A stretch of 64,000 bases of DNA from Paenibacillus faecalis (lineage in GTDB: Bacteria; Bacillota; Bacilli; Paenibacillales; Paenibacillaceae): the NCBI RefSeq assembly GCF_900289175.1, contig NZ_LT985747.1:2895761-2959760 (forward strand), given 5' to 3'. Position numbers and translations under genes: made by a program. The notes under the pieces are model-generated. The model did not search any database, was not told where the DNA came from, and was given only the letters and a program-made list of their open reading frames with translations. Below are positions 53,251-62,557 of this stretch, piece by piece (positions within the stretch are counted from its first letter, which is position 1; every line of letters starts with the position of its first letter).

Positions 53251-54174
53251 TCACTCTTTTACCGCACCGATGGTCAAACCCTGAATAAAGTAACGTTGGA
53301 AGAACGGATAAGCCAGGATAATCGGTCCGGTTGCCAGTACGACCATTGCCATTCGAGCTGTATCCTGTGGCAATGATTGCAGAGCTTCCATGCTCAGCGA
53401 AGTGTTCTGGGAATTTTGCAATATAAACTGCATACTTGTTTCGATCCGCATCAACATGGACTGTAACGGAACCAAATTGGGATCATCGATATATAGGAGC
53501 GCGTTAAACCAGTCGTTCCAGTATCCCAGCGTGCTGAACAATCCAATGGTTGCCAGACCAGGCAAGGAAAGCGGAAGAACGAGTTTGTAAAAAATAGTAA
53601 TCTCCGATGCCCCATCAATTTTTCCGGATTCAATAATGGCATCGGGCACGCTCGTTGAATAAAATGTTCGAAGTATCATAATATAAAACGCGTTTACGGC
53701 AAGCGGCCATACAAGCGCCCAAATGGAATCCTTAAGGTCCAGAAGCTGCGTTGCCACGATATAAGTCGGCACCATACCGCCGTTAAAGAGCATCGTAAAA
53801 AATGCAAAAAACGAAAAGAAATTACGGTATCTAAAGCTTTTACGCGAAATGGCATAGGCATATAACGAGATGACACATAAGCTGATGATCGTTCCAACAA
53901 CGGTTATAAAGATCGTTACACCGTATGAACGAAGCAGCGTATCCCCTGTTTCAAACACATACTTGTATGCTTCCAGACTCCATTTTTCAGGAAAAATACT
54001 ATAACCGTTCGTAGCAAGAGTTTTCTCATCTGTAAAGGAAATGATCATGACGAATACAAACGGGAACACACATAAAAAAGAAAATATACCTGCAACCAGG
54101 TTGCCTATTATATTCCATCCCTTGGAAACCTGATGAAAGTCTCGAGTCTTGATCTTGGTGCTGCTGTTAGTCAC
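53251..54174 (-). CDS. Carbohydrate ABC transporter permease (YtcP/LplC type)
   Basis: This 307-residue membrane protein has six predicted spanning segments and the MalG-type EAA loop (ESGKIDGASEITIFYKLVLPLSLPG near residue 195), which contacts the ATPase. It is the second permease of a CUT1 sugar importer. It ends in the family's conserved FIQGLTIGAVKE. The start is a GTG at 54174 with GGGGG upstream. No ATP-binding subunit lies in the locus; these transporters usually share an MsmX-type ATPase encoded elsewhere. Confidence 0.92.
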   Translation of the reverse strand: MTNSSTKIKTRDFHQVSKGWNIIGNLVAGIFSFLCVFPFVFVMIISFTDEKTLATNGYSIFPEKWSLEAYKYVFETGDTLLRSYGVTIFITVVGTIISLCVISLYAYAISRKSFRYRNFFSFFAFFTMLFNGGMVPTYIVATQLLDLKDSIWALVWPLAVNAFYIMILRTFYSTSVPDAIIESGKIDGASEITIFYKLVLPLSLPGLATIGLFSTLGYWNDWFNALLYIDDPNLVPLQSMLMRIETSMQFILQNSQNTSLSMEALQSLPQDTARMAMVVLATGPIILAYPFFQRYFIQGLTIGAVKE

Positions 54175-54206
54175 GGCAGGTACCCCCTTCTATAAAAATT
54201 CGCTGA

Positions 54207-55145
54207 TTAGAATAATGCGTTCTCTCTATCATATTTGCGTACGATATAGTTCGAGGTCATCACTAGAATGAAGCCGACAACAGATTGATATAAACCAGCC
54301 GCAGCACTCATACCGATTTCACCGGTCGTCTTAAGACCACGGTAAACATAGGTATCAATAACGTTCGTAACCGAGTAAAGTGTACCGGAATCTCTCGGAA
54401 CCTGGTAGAATAGCCCGAAATCCGCATAAAAGATTTTACCTACAGCAAGCAGTGTCAAGATCGTCATGAGCGGCTTCAGCATTGGGATCGTGATCGACTT
54501 GATCTGCTGCCATTTGTTCGCTCCATCAATCATGGCTGCTTCAAATAGCGATTTATCAATGCCTGTGATCGCTGCCAGATAAATGACACTGTTATAACCG
54601 ATCCCTTTCCATAAACTGATTAATATCAAAAATATTGGCCAATATTTTGGTTCCGAGTACCATTGAACTGGATCTGCGCCGAACCAACCCAGAATTTGGT
54701 TTAAAACCCCTTTGTCGTAACTCAGGAAGCTGAATACGAAATAACCAACGATAACCCAGGACAAAAAATAAGGTAGAAACATACCGGTCTGGTAAACTTT
54801 CGCCAGTCTTTTATTGATGATCTCAGACAAGATGATCGCCAGGGCAACAGAAAAAACGAGGCCAAGCACGATAAAGGCGAAATTATACAACACCGTGTTT
54901 CTCGTAATGATATAAGCATCGTCCGTACTAAATAAGAATCTAAAATTCTCAAGTCCCACCCATTCGCTGTTCATGATACTGGCCAAAAATCCATCGCGGC
55001 TAAAACGGTATTCTTTAAACGCAATGATCGTACCGAACATCGGCAAATAGGAGAACAAGAGAAACCAGATGGTTCCCGGCAAAACAAAGAACAGCATCGC
55101 TTTATTGGTCATCACATTTTTAAAAAACTGTCCGATTGCTCTCAC
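54207..55145 (-). CDS. Carbohydrate ABC transporter permease (LplB/YtcN type)
   Basis: This 312-residue membrane protein has six predicted spanning segments and the EAA loop (FEAAMIDGANKWQQIKSITIPM near residue 200). It is the first permease of the importer and pairs with the following YtcP-type subunit. The start is a GTG at 55145 with GGAGGG upstream. It lies between the binding-protein gene and the second permease; the gap to the binding-protein gene holds a hairpin. Confidence 0.92.
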   Translation of the reverse strand: MRAIGQFFKNVMTNKAMLFFVLPGTIWFLLFSYLPMFGTIIAFKEYRFSRDGFLASIMNSEWVGLENFRFLFSTDDAYIITRNTVLYNFAFIVLGLVFSVALAIILSEIINKRLAKVYQTGMFLPYFLSWVIVGYFVFSFLSYDKGVLNQILGWFGADPVQWYSEPKYWPIFLILISLWKGIGYNSVIYLAAITGIDKSLFEAAMIDGANKWQQIKSITIPMLKPLMTILTLLAVGKIFYADFGLFYQVPRDSGTLYSVTNVIDTYVYRGLKTTGEIGMSAAAGLYQSVVGFILVMTSNYIVRKYDRENALF

Positions 55146-55168
55146 TTCTATCCCTCCTCATGATGACA

Positions 55169-55270
55169 AGAAGAAACGGTTTCGCCGTCCTTTGTTTAAG
55201 GCAGCGGCGTTTCTTCGACAACAAGTACGTTTCTTATTATTTTGAAAAAGAAGAGCGGTCGATAAACAAA
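55169..55270 (-). repeat. Hairpins between the binding-protein and permease genes
   Basis: AAGAAACG...GCCG pairs with CGGCGTTTCTT (about 55169-55216), and AGCGGT pairs with ACCGCC (about 55244-55272). Such structures after a binding-protein gene commonly raise its expression relative to the permeases, by partial termination or 3' protection. Confidence 0.55.
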
Positions 55271-55299
55271 CCGCCGCCCCTCTTATCTCCATGTTCTTA

Positions 55300-56775
55300 C
55301 TATTTGCTTGCTTTCCATGCGTCAATTTGGCTTTGAGCCTCGACCATGATTTTCTCCAGACCAGCAGCATTCAATTTCTCAACAGCTTTCGGTATGAATT
55401 CTTCTGGATCAACCGTACCGGTCATAAGAGGAGCCCAGAATTCTTCTTTGACGTTATTAACTGCAGCAAGTTCCGTAGTTACGTTCTTAGGATCGAAGTT
55501 GAAGCCCAGCAGCGGTGCAGGTTCACCGGACTCGTTAAACTTCTTGAACTCATCCCATTTATTTTCAGGATCTTCAGGATTCAAATAAGTAAGCATGATG
55601 TTACCAAGTGAGAATGTAGGCATATCGTAATCTTTGGATGCAGGCAAGTTCTCGATTACATTCTCGCTAACCTTCTTGTAGTGAACGCCTTCAATACCGG
55701 AATCCACCATGTTACGAAGTGTGGCATCAGTGTTAAGCAAGTTCAAAAACTTCATCGCTTCTTCAGGATGGTCGGAGTTAGCCGAAATCGCTTGCATCGA
55801 GCCCATAACAGACCAGTTATAGATAATTGGGTCTGAAGCTGGAACAGAAACGACTGGGTAGCCGTAACTTGCACTCCACATGTTGTCAGCAAACGGCTGG
55901 GTATTAGCTCGATCTAAAAACCAATTTCCGGATGTCATCAGATCCTGTGTAGAAGTTGTTGTTGCTGCTTCAGGGGAAATATATCCCGCTTTATAGTACT
56001 TGTGCATAGTTTTAAAAGCTTCCATCGTTTCAGGAGCTTCGAGGAAGTTAATCACTTTCAATTCTTCCTTGTCGTCCAAACGAACGGCCATCGGCAACTT
56101 TTCAATTACATAATCGAAAGGAAGCGTTTGAGTGTAGTCGCTGGCCACTGCAAACGGAACGATATTCGGCTCATTTTCCTTGATTGTCTTGAGAAGCGGC
56201 TCCAGGCTTTCTAATGATTTCACATTCGAGATATCCAGGTCGTATTTGTCAACAAGATTCTTGTTGAAACGCCATACATCTTGGGCTGGAAGCTCCTTGT
56301 TAGCCGGGATCGCGTAGTTATGTCCGTCAACTTTAGAACCTTCCAGGAAGGCAGGATCAAGCACTTCTTTAATGCCTTGCCCATGCGTTTCAAGCAGTTC
56401 ATCCAGTTCCATAAACGCGCCTTTTCTCGCATTTTGTACATAATCAAACGCCCATGAGCTTGTGAACAAAATATCCATCGGCTCACCGGAAGCAGCCATA
56501 ACCTGCATTTTTTGTGTATAATCACCGAAGTCAATCATTTTGATGTCAACGGTTACACCGATTTTTTCGGCAGTATACTTATTGATCTCGGCTTCAACCT
56601 TATCCAAATCTTTCGGAGGTGCACCGATCGTATACCAGATCAATTCAACCGGGTTTTCCGCAGTTCCCCCTTCACTGGCAGCCTCTTTTTTGTCCCCGCC
56701 ACAAGCTGAAAGCAGCATCGATACTGACAACAGCAAGGTGAGCGGAAGCAGCCACTTCTTTCTCGATTTACTCAT
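55300..56775 (-). CDS. Sugar ABC transporter substrate-binding lipoprotein
   Basis: This protein of about 491 residues has a lipoprotein signal with lipobox LSACGG near residue 20 and a large extracellular-binding-protein fold (LplA type, DUF3502-containing relatives are of similar length). It presents an oligosaccharide to the two permeases. By context, a mannose-rich oligosaccharide is likely, but specificity is not visible in the sequence. The ATG at 56775 with GGGAGG is preferred over the longer frame to 56820. It is the first gene of the transporter-hydrolase operon, after a cre-like box. Confidence 0.9.
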   Translation of the reverse strand: MSKSRKKWLLPLTLLLSVSMLLSACGGDKKEAASEGGTAENPVELIWYTIGAPPKDLDKVEAEINKYTAEKIGVTVDIKMIDFGDYTQKMQVMAASGEPMDILFTSSWAFDYVQNARKGAFMELDELLETHGQGIKEVLDPAFLEGSKVDGHNYAIPANKELPAQDVWRFNKNLVDKYDLDISNVKSLESLEPLLKTIKENEPNIVPFAVASDYTQTLPFDYVIEKLPMAVRLDDKEELKVINFLEAPETMEAFKTMHKYYKAGYISPEAATTTSTQDLMTSGNWFLDRANTQPFADNMWSASYGYPVVSVPASDPIIYNWSVMGSMQAISANSDHPEEAMKFLNLLNTDATLRNMVDSGIEGVHYKKVSENVIENLPASKDYDMPTFSLGNIMLTYLNPEDPENKWDEFKKFNESGEPAPLLGFNFDPKNVTTELAAVNNVKEEFWAPLMTGTVDPEEFIPKAVEKLNAAGLEKIMVEAQSQIDAWKASK

Positions 56776-56830
56776 TTCATTTCCTCCCTTTTGACTCACT
56801 TGTATGTCTCTACAATTCAAGATTACCGGA

Positions 56831-56844
56831 TGAAAGTGTTTTCA
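56831..56844. promoter_or_regulatory. Near-consensus cre box before the sugar transporter operon
   Basis: TGAAAGTGTTTTCA on the plus strand (TGAAAACACTTTCA on the minus strand) matches the cre consensus TGWAANCGNTNWCA at all but one position. It lies about 56-70 bases upstream of the binding-protein start codon, in a region that must hold the promoter. Confidence 0.7.
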
Positions 56845-56890
56845 CATAGGCTAAAAATTAAAGGTATTATGGTGAAAATAAAGAAAAAAA

Positions 56891-56916
56891 CTGCTCTGAT
56901 AGCGTTATCAGAGCAG
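56891..56916 (-). terminator. Terminator of the two-component operon, overlapping the stop codon
   Basis: CTGCTCTGATA (56891-56901) and TATCAGAGCAG (56906-56916) are perfect 11-bp arms with a 4-nt loop. The minus strand continues with seven T. The stop codon of the response regulator (56908-56910) is in the stem. Confidence 0.9.
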
Positions 56917-58419
56917 TCCTTTAAACTCTCTCGGTGATAATCCAACGTATTTTTTGAATTGTTTGTAAAAATACCCAGTCTCCCAATAACCCACTTCTCT
57001 GGCAATTTCCTGTACTTTTAAATTGGTCGTGCGAAGCAGTTCCTTTGCTTTCTCAATCCGGTAACGGTTTATGTATTCCGTGAAGCTCTCCCCTGTTTCT
57101 TTATGAAAAAGATGCCCCAAATAAACCGGATGAATATGATATTGTCCAGCGAGCACTTTGAGCGACAAATCCTCGTTATAATATTGATGGATATGGTGAA
57201 GCGTTTGCTGAATAACCGGACTTTTAATATCACTATTCAATGAGTCAACCAGATCGCCGATTCCTTCCTTCACTGTAGTAATCAAGTCTTCAATCGACAC
57301 CGATTCCATAATCCGGGTAAGTGTGTGTTTAACAAAATCCGGAGCAGCACTGCATTGAATATCGCTAAGCTCCATCTTGAAACGAATGATCAGCTCCACA
57401 GCAAAACTTTGCAACACACTTGGCACAATCCCAGGCGTATTCCGAAGCTGCTCGTAATCGCTGTCAATTTTAGCGAACAGTTTCTCTTTATCCCTTGCCG
57501 CAATGCCTTTTGCATAGTCTGGCCAATGCAGCGAGAAAGAACGGGAAGTCTCTTCCTTGCGCTCCCTGATATCAACATAATCCACATAAGTAGGCTGCTG
57601 GAGAACAAGAAAATATTCCTGTGCCTCTTTCGCATGTCGGTAACTATCGGATTGCTTAACAGGAAGAGCTTCAATACTTCCTAATGAAATACTGATCTCT
57701 TCACCGAAACACTGCTCTCTTACCTCCTGCAGCAACCGAATCGCTCTGGGCTTTTCTGTCTCGGGATCATCCATTGTAAAGATGACGACAAAATCTCCAT
57801 CATAATCAACCAAATAAAGTACATTTTCCTCATTTTCGACCAGTCTTACCAGTGCCTGTTCCAATTTCGCCGACTGAGTACGCAGCACAGAAGCCATCAT
57901 ATAAGGCTGATCAAGCCTAAGACCCAATAGTGAAGCACGTTCTGCCAGCTCTTCCGGTTCAATTCTTCCAGTGAGCCAGCGGTATAATATATTGCTTCTC
58001 AGAATAGAGATATCATATTCATTCAGTGTGTACCTCTCTCTGGTGGTGTTGATATTTTCAATTGTACTTGAAAGAGTCTCTTCAAGCTCCTTTAAATTAA
58101 TCGGTTTAAGCAAATAATTTTCAATTCCAAGCTGCATCGCTTCTTTCAAATAAGAAAAATCATCAAAACCGCTAAGGATGATAACCTTTAAATCCGGATT
58201 CATTTTTCTGGCTTCTGCTATTAACTGAAGGCCCGTCATCACAGGCATAGAAATATCGGTAATAAGAATATCTACCGGAATCTTCTGCAACTTCTCAAGC
58301 GCCTGCTTTCCATTTTCAGCATTTCCAACGATCTCAATATTAAACTTCGGCCAATCTACGGCGTCATAAAGACCTTCGATAATAAACGGCTCATCATCCA
58401 CAATAAACACCTTATACAT
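56908..58419 (-). CDS. YesN-type response regulator with AraC DNA-binding domain
   Basis: This 503-residue regulator has an N-terminal receiver domain with phospho-acceptor D55 in DILITDISMP, a long middle region, and a C-terminal AraC/XylS pair of helix-turn-helix motifs (about residues 405-500, ending YFYKQFKKYVGLSPREFKG). Such regulators usually activate the adjacent sugar ABC operon. The start codon shares one base with the kinase stop (TAATG), so the pair is coupled. A strong terminator separates it from the operon it likely controls. Confidence 0.94.
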   Translation of the reverse strand: MYKVFIVDDEPFIIEGLYDAVDWPKFNIEIVGNAENGKQALEKLQKIPVDILITDISMPVMTGLQLIAEARKMNPDLKVIILSGFDDFSYLKEAMQLGIENYLLKPINLKELEETLSSTIENINTTRERYTLNEYDISILRSNILYRWLTGRIEPEELAERASLLGLRLDQPYMMASVLRTQSAKLEQALVRLVENEENVLYLVDYDGDFVVIFTMDDPETEKPRAIRLLQEVREQCFGEEISISLGSIEALPVKQSDSYRHAKEAQEYFLVLQQPTYVDYVDIRERKEETSRSFSLHWPDYAKGIAARDKEKLFAKIDSDYEQLRNTPGIVPSVLQSFAVELIIRFKMELSDIQCSAAPDFVKHTLTRIMESVSIEDLITTVKEGIGDLVDSLNSDIKSPVIQQTLHHIHQYYNEDLSLKVLAGQYHIHPVYLGHLFHKETGESFTEYINRYRIEKAKELLRTTNLKVQEIAREVGYWETGYFYKQFKKYVGLSPREFKGLL

Positions 58420-60239
58420 TACCTTCCAACTCCCTTTTCTGTCACCGGTAAATCGATCGATACTGTAGTACCGATGTCCGGATTACTCTGGATGTCCATA
58501 GTAAATTCATTTCCGTAAGTAAGCTTCATACGCTCATATACACTTCTTAGGCCAAATGATTCCCCACTGGACTCGGCAAGCTGAAGACGCTCATGTATGC
58601 TGTTCAGTTTTTCCGCTGTAATCCCTTTCCCGTTGTCACGAATTTCAATTTGTACCCGATCTTCGTTGCAAGCCGCCTTAATGAGGATATGGTTATCATA
58701 AGAGTCCTTCCTTAATCCATGGACAATATAATTTTCCACCAATGGCTGAAGCGACATCTTGATCATTGGAATCGTACCGATTTCCTGCTCCCAATCAAAT
58801 TCATAGGTAAATTTGTCTTTAAAACGAATTCGAAACAATTCGAGGTACAAGCGGCATGCCTCAAGCTCGTCCTTCAATGTGTAATTGCTCTTTGCCTGGA
58901 CCATATTTTTAAAAAGGACAGACAAGCTGTATATCATCTCGCCAACATCATCAGCCCCATGAGAAAGCGCCCTCATTCGAATCACTTCCAATGTGTTATA
59001 TAAAAAGTGCGGATTGATTCTCGCTTGCAGCGCTGACAGCTCAGCATTCTTCTGGTTGATTTCTGCCTTATATACTTTATCGATATATCTTGTCAATTCA
59101 TCCAGCATCTGATTAAAGCTTTTTGCAATTTGACCTAGCTGATCTTCCTTCGTATCCTGGATTCTGGCCACAAAGTCGCCGGTCTCCACCTTGCGCATAA
59201 AGCGAATGATATTATTGGTTCTCTTTGAATAATTAACAATGACTACAGTTGGAACGAGAATAGCAATAAACACACAACCTAGGGCAACCAGCATTATCGT
59301 ATTGCGCAGCCCTTTATATACAGCGGCTACCTCCGATTTAGGCGTAATTCCAACAACAGTGAACCCCCCTTGATTGTTTGAAAGAGAAGTGATGTAGGAT
59401 TCTTCTTCCAGGTTCATCACCGATTGTTTTGGATTGAGCAGCTCTTCTGAATAAGGATAGCGCTTACCGTAATATTGATTTGAAGAATCAAACAGAACCA
59501 GACCATCCGCTGACAAAACAAGGATATATCCCTTCATATCAATGGACTCACTCGACAACATCTGATGCAAACCCTCTGTCCGATAATAAACAAGCAGCTG
59601 GCCTAAATTTTTATAGGTTACCATATTGTTGATCGGACTACGGATAGAATACAACTGGCTTTCCTCGTTACCGATCAGTTTTCGCACCCATTCGTTAGGC
59701 AACATGACACTCTGGCTCTCCAATGCCATGGCATCCGGAATAAATGACCTTGCTGAATTAACCGAATACAGCTTGGTCATACTCCCTTGCGTATATACAT
59801 ACATATACTGCTTCTCAGCACTATAAAGGATTATATTCTGAATATCTGCATCATCTTCCAGACGCTTTTTAAAATAAGCAAGAACACTATCTGAATTGGA
59901 GACAACCGAACCGGTAAAACGGTTAATTCTATTAGCCATATATTCATCAAAAGAATTCATCAGAAAATAGGAAGCGTCTTCACTTAACGAAATACTGCTA
60001 TACAAATCGTTGACATATGACTGTACAGCCTCGTATTTCTCATTCATACCTCGTTCTATTTGTTCTACCGCTGTACGCTGTTTTTCGAGCTCTTCACGCA
60101 CGGCAGATTGAGATAAAAAATAATACATCACATAAGAAAGAGAAAGAATCGTTACTACCGTGATCGCGGCGAACAGAAGCAGCATTTTGGTGAACATATT
60201 ATTTTTTATATAATTATTGTAAAATTTAACAGGAGACAT
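58419..60239 (-). CDS. YesM-type sensor histidine kinase
   Basis: This membrane kinase of about 606 residues has one segment near residue 15-35, a large extracellular sensor region, a second segment near 300, a HAMP linker (about 320-375), and a His_kinase/HATPase region with the phosphorylated His in INPHFLYNTLEVIR near 407 and the ATP-site GKGITAEKL near 545. It should sense an external sugar or glycoprotein-derived signal and phosphorylate the YesN partner. The ATG at 60239 is preferred over TTG at 60248, given GGAAGGGG nine bases upstream. Confidence 0.93.
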   Translation of the reverse strand: MSPVKFYNNYIKNNMFTKMLLLFAAITVVTILSLSYVMYYFLSQSAVREELEKQRTAVEQIERGMNEKYEAVQSYVNDLYSSISLSEDASYFLMNSFDEYMANRINRFTGSVVSNSDSVLAYFKKRLEDDADIQNIILYSAEKQYMYVYTQGSMTKLYSVNSARSFIPDAMALESQSVMLPNEWVRKLIGNEESQLYSIRSPINNMVTYKNLGQLLVYYRTEGLHQMLSSESIDMKGYILVLSADGLVLFDSSNQYYGKRYPYSEELLNPKQSVMNLEEESYITSLSNNQGGFTVVGITPKSEVAAVYKGLRNTIMLVALGCVFIAILVPTVVIVNYSKRTNNIIRFMRKVETGDFVARIQDTKEDQLGQIAKSFNQMLDELTRYIDKVYKAEINQKNAELSALQARINPHFLYNTLEVIRMRALSHGADDVGEMIYSLSVLFKNMVQAKSNYTLKDELEACRLYLELFRIRFKDKFTYEFDWEQEIGTIPMIKMSLQPLVENYIVHGLRKDSYDNHILIKAACNEDRVQIEIRDNGKGITAEKLNSIHERLQLAESSGESFGLRSVYERMKLTYGNEFTMDIQSNPDIGTTVSIDLPVTEKGVGR

Positions 60240-60469
60240 GTATGTCAATCCCCTTCCTGATGCAAAAAACTGTCTGGTTGCTCTCTTTATACTATAACAT
60301 GTTTAAAGCATTTAAAATTTAATAAGACAATAAGAAATAATTTACAATGAAACTATTAAAACTTTTAGAATTAGCGCAATATGGAAAAGATGATGATAGC
60401 CTATTTCACATGTTTTTATGCGCACAAATTCATTTCCTTACATAATGTAGGTGAAAAGGAGTGATATTT

Positions 60470-60808
60470 GTGCCAAAATACCGGATTATCGTTGATTTGT
60501 CCGATTTTCAGCTTCATTTGCTTGATGGGGACCGCGTGGTGCATACTTATCCGATCGCCATCGGTAAAATGGCTACCCAAACACCTCCAGGCAACTACAC
60601 CATCGTGAATAAACAGCCCAACCCCGGCGGGCCTTTTGGCTCGTATTGGCTCGGCTTATCCAAACCCCATTACGGCATTCACGGAACTAATGACCCTTCT
60701 TCCATCGGTAGAGCTGTTACCCATGGTTGTATCCGTATGTACAACGAGGATGTCAATGAATTGGCTTCCCTTGTTCCAATCCATACTCAGGTAACAATAA
60801 GACGTTAA
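60470..60808 (+). CDS. L,D-transpeptidase (YkuD domain only)
   Basis: This protein of about 112 residues is almost exactly one YkuD domain, with the motif [12 protein letters not shown] near residue 70 and HGCIRMYN with the catalytic cysteine near 90. No signal peptide is present, unlike the enzyme at 39746. Export would need another route, as for B. subtilis YkuD-type minimal enzymes. The GTG at 60470 has AAAGGAG eight bases upstream; the GTG at 60461 is within that site. It is monocistronic. Confidence 0.9.
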   Translation: MPKYRIIVDLSDFQLHLLDGDRVVHTYPIAIGKMATQTPPGNYTIVNKQPNPGGPFGSYWLGLSKPHYGIHGTNDPSSIGRAVTHGCIRMYNEDVNELASLVPIHTQVTIRR

Positions 60809-60928
60809 AACTAGAAAAATTGCAAAGCAAACATTCGCATTTTTCTTCAAATCGTACTAATCTGGTTAATGAGAACTGTTAGGCACGAATTAATTGCACC
60901 ATTCTACATAGCCTGGAGGGAACGTCAT

Positions 60929-62005
60929 ATGATGCAGAGTAAGTTTTTTCGAACCTGTCTTGGTATTATTGCACTACTGTTAATCATTTACCTGGGTACG
61001 GAGGTCAGTTTCTTATTCAAACCGATCCTATCGTTATTCAATATCCTTCTCATCCCGGTTGTGATTGCCGGATTCTTCTACTATTTACTGCGACCGCTCA
61101 TCGACTATCTTGAACGACGAAAGATCAAACGATCCATCGGTGTATTTATGATTTATTTTGTGTTTATCGGCCTGTTTGCCATTTTTATCGTTGTCGTGTG
61201 GCCGACCTTAAAAGAGCAGATTGAAAATTTTATCATCAATGCTCCTTTTCTCGTCGAAGATATACAGCAGCAAGTGAACCAACTTCAGCAAAATCCGTTC
61301 TGGTCCCGCTTTATTCCATCGGAATCCGAGCTCTATAACCGTACGATGGAATATGTAAATCAGGCTATAGCCTGGATCAGCAACTCGATCAGCAACTTCA
61401 TTTCCGTAATATCCGGTGTCGTTGTCATCATCGCAACTGTTCCGATCGTTCTTTATTTCATGCTAAAGGAGGGCAGCAAGCTTCCTCCAAAGCTTCTTAG
61501 TTGTCTGCCGAGACGCTTCCGTAAGGACGGACAAGAGGTGCTTAGTGATATTGATAGCGCGCTAAGCAATTTTATCATCGGGAGAGTGGTTCTTAACTTG
61601 ATTCTTTGTGTCATGATATATATCGGTTTTTTGATCATTGGGCTACCGTATTCCTTGCTTCTTACCGTAATTTCATTTTTCCTGAATTTCATACCATACA
61701 TCGGGGCTTTTCTCGCATCCATTCCAGTGGTCATTGTCGGCTTTATTGAGTCCCCTATGATTGCGATCTGGTCAGTAGTCGTAATCCTTATTGCACAGCA
61801 AATTCAGGATAATATTTTGGGGCCGCTCATTTACGGCAAACAACTCGATATTCATCCGTTAACTACAATCGTTCTCTTGCTTGTCGGTGGAGATCTTTAC
61901 GGCATACTCGGGGTTCTGCTAGCTATCCCTGCCTATATGGTTCTTAAAATTATCGTCGTTCGGGTGTACGAGCTCTTTCTTGCCGAAAAGGTGGAAAATG
62001 CATAA
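60929..62005 (+). CDS. AI-2E family (TqsA/YdiK-type) membrane protein
   Basis: This protein of about 358 residues has around seven membrane segments and the UPF0118/AI-2E family layout, with the family block INFIPYIGAFLASIPVV-like (LNFIPYIGAFLASIPVVIVG) near residue 250 and QIQDNILGPLIYGK near 290. Members are proposed exporters of autoinducer-2 or Na+/H+-coupled carriers; the substrate here is unknown. The frame is open 20 codons upstream. The ATG at 60929 is chosen for its GGAGGG site. Confidence 0.88.
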   Translation: MMQSKFFRTCLGIIALLLIIYLGTEVSFLFKPILSLFNILLIPVVIAGFFYYLLRPLIDYLERRKIKRSIGVFMIYFVFIGLFAIFIVVVWPTLKEQIENFIINAPFLVEDIQQQVNQLQQNPFWSRFIPSESELYNRTMEYVNQAIAWISNSISNFISVISGVVVIIATVPIVLYFMLKEGSKLPPKLLSCLPRRFRKDGQEVLSDIDSALSNFIIGRVVLNLILCVMIYIGFLIIGLPYSLLLTVISFFLNFIPYIGAFLASIPVVIVGFIESPMIAIWSVVVILIAQQIQDNILGPLIYGKQLDIHPLTTIVLLLVGGDLYGILGVLLAIPAYMVLKIIVVRVYELFLAEKVENA

Positions 62006-62080
62006 TCATTATACATGAAAAATGTTCTCGCCGTCCTGTCCACAGGGCGGCTTTGTCTTATTTCCCTTGGCTTTCAAAAA

Positions 62081-62122
62081 AAAGAAACGCTCATCCTGCA
62101 AAGAATGGATAGCGTTTCTTTA
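62081..62122. terminator. Bidirectional terminator
   Basis: AAAGAAACGCT (62081-62091) and AGCGTTTCTTT (62111-62121) form a perfect stem extended by ATCC/GGAT-type pairs. The minus strand continues with eight T. It ends the ung transcript and the convergent membrane-protein gene. Confidence 0.85.
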
Positions 62123-62143
62123 ACCAAGAACCGATTAGAAATT

Positions 62144-62539
62144 TCAGACTCTTCCGCGCAAGGAGCGCACCACAAAGATGTATTCATCTTTGCGCAAACG
62201 CGTCCCATCTGACAACGTAACGGTTTCTGCATCATGTGCCGTCAGTATCGCTTGATATGCTGCTAAAGAATTCCCTCTCCATACCATAACATGTGAGCCA
62301 AAATATACAGCATTATCAAACTGTATGGAATGATTGATCTTATAGCCAATACTGTTCAAGGACGGAGAATGATCCGCTCTTTCGATCTTTGCTATAGCGT
62401 GAAAAGGTACAACGACATCTCCAGGTGCCAAAACTAATCTTTCCTGGACACTGTCCCATATTTTCAATATACCTTCAACAGAGGATTTTGTACCGTCATG
62501 ACGCTGTACAACAACCCGACGACCAATCCAATGCCTCAC
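62144..62539 (-). CDS. Hypothetical protein downstream of ung
   Basis: This 131-residue soluble, beta-rich protein consists of two similar halves: one starts WIGRRVVVQRHDGTKSSVEG and the other HVMVWRGNSLAAYQAILTA. Each suggests a small SH3- or LSM-like barrel. No family name is certain. The start lies 18 bases after the ung stop on the same strand, so the genes are cotranscribed. A strong terminator follows. Confidence 0.7.
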   Translation of the reverse strand: MRHWIGRRVVVQRHDGTKSSVEGILKIWDSVQERLVLAPGDVVVPFHAIAKIERADHSPSLNSIGYKINHSIQFDNAVYFGSHVMVWRGNSLAAYQAILTAHDAETVTLSDGTRLRKDEYIFVVRSLRGRV

Positions 62540-62557
62540 CCTGGCCCACCTCCCGGA

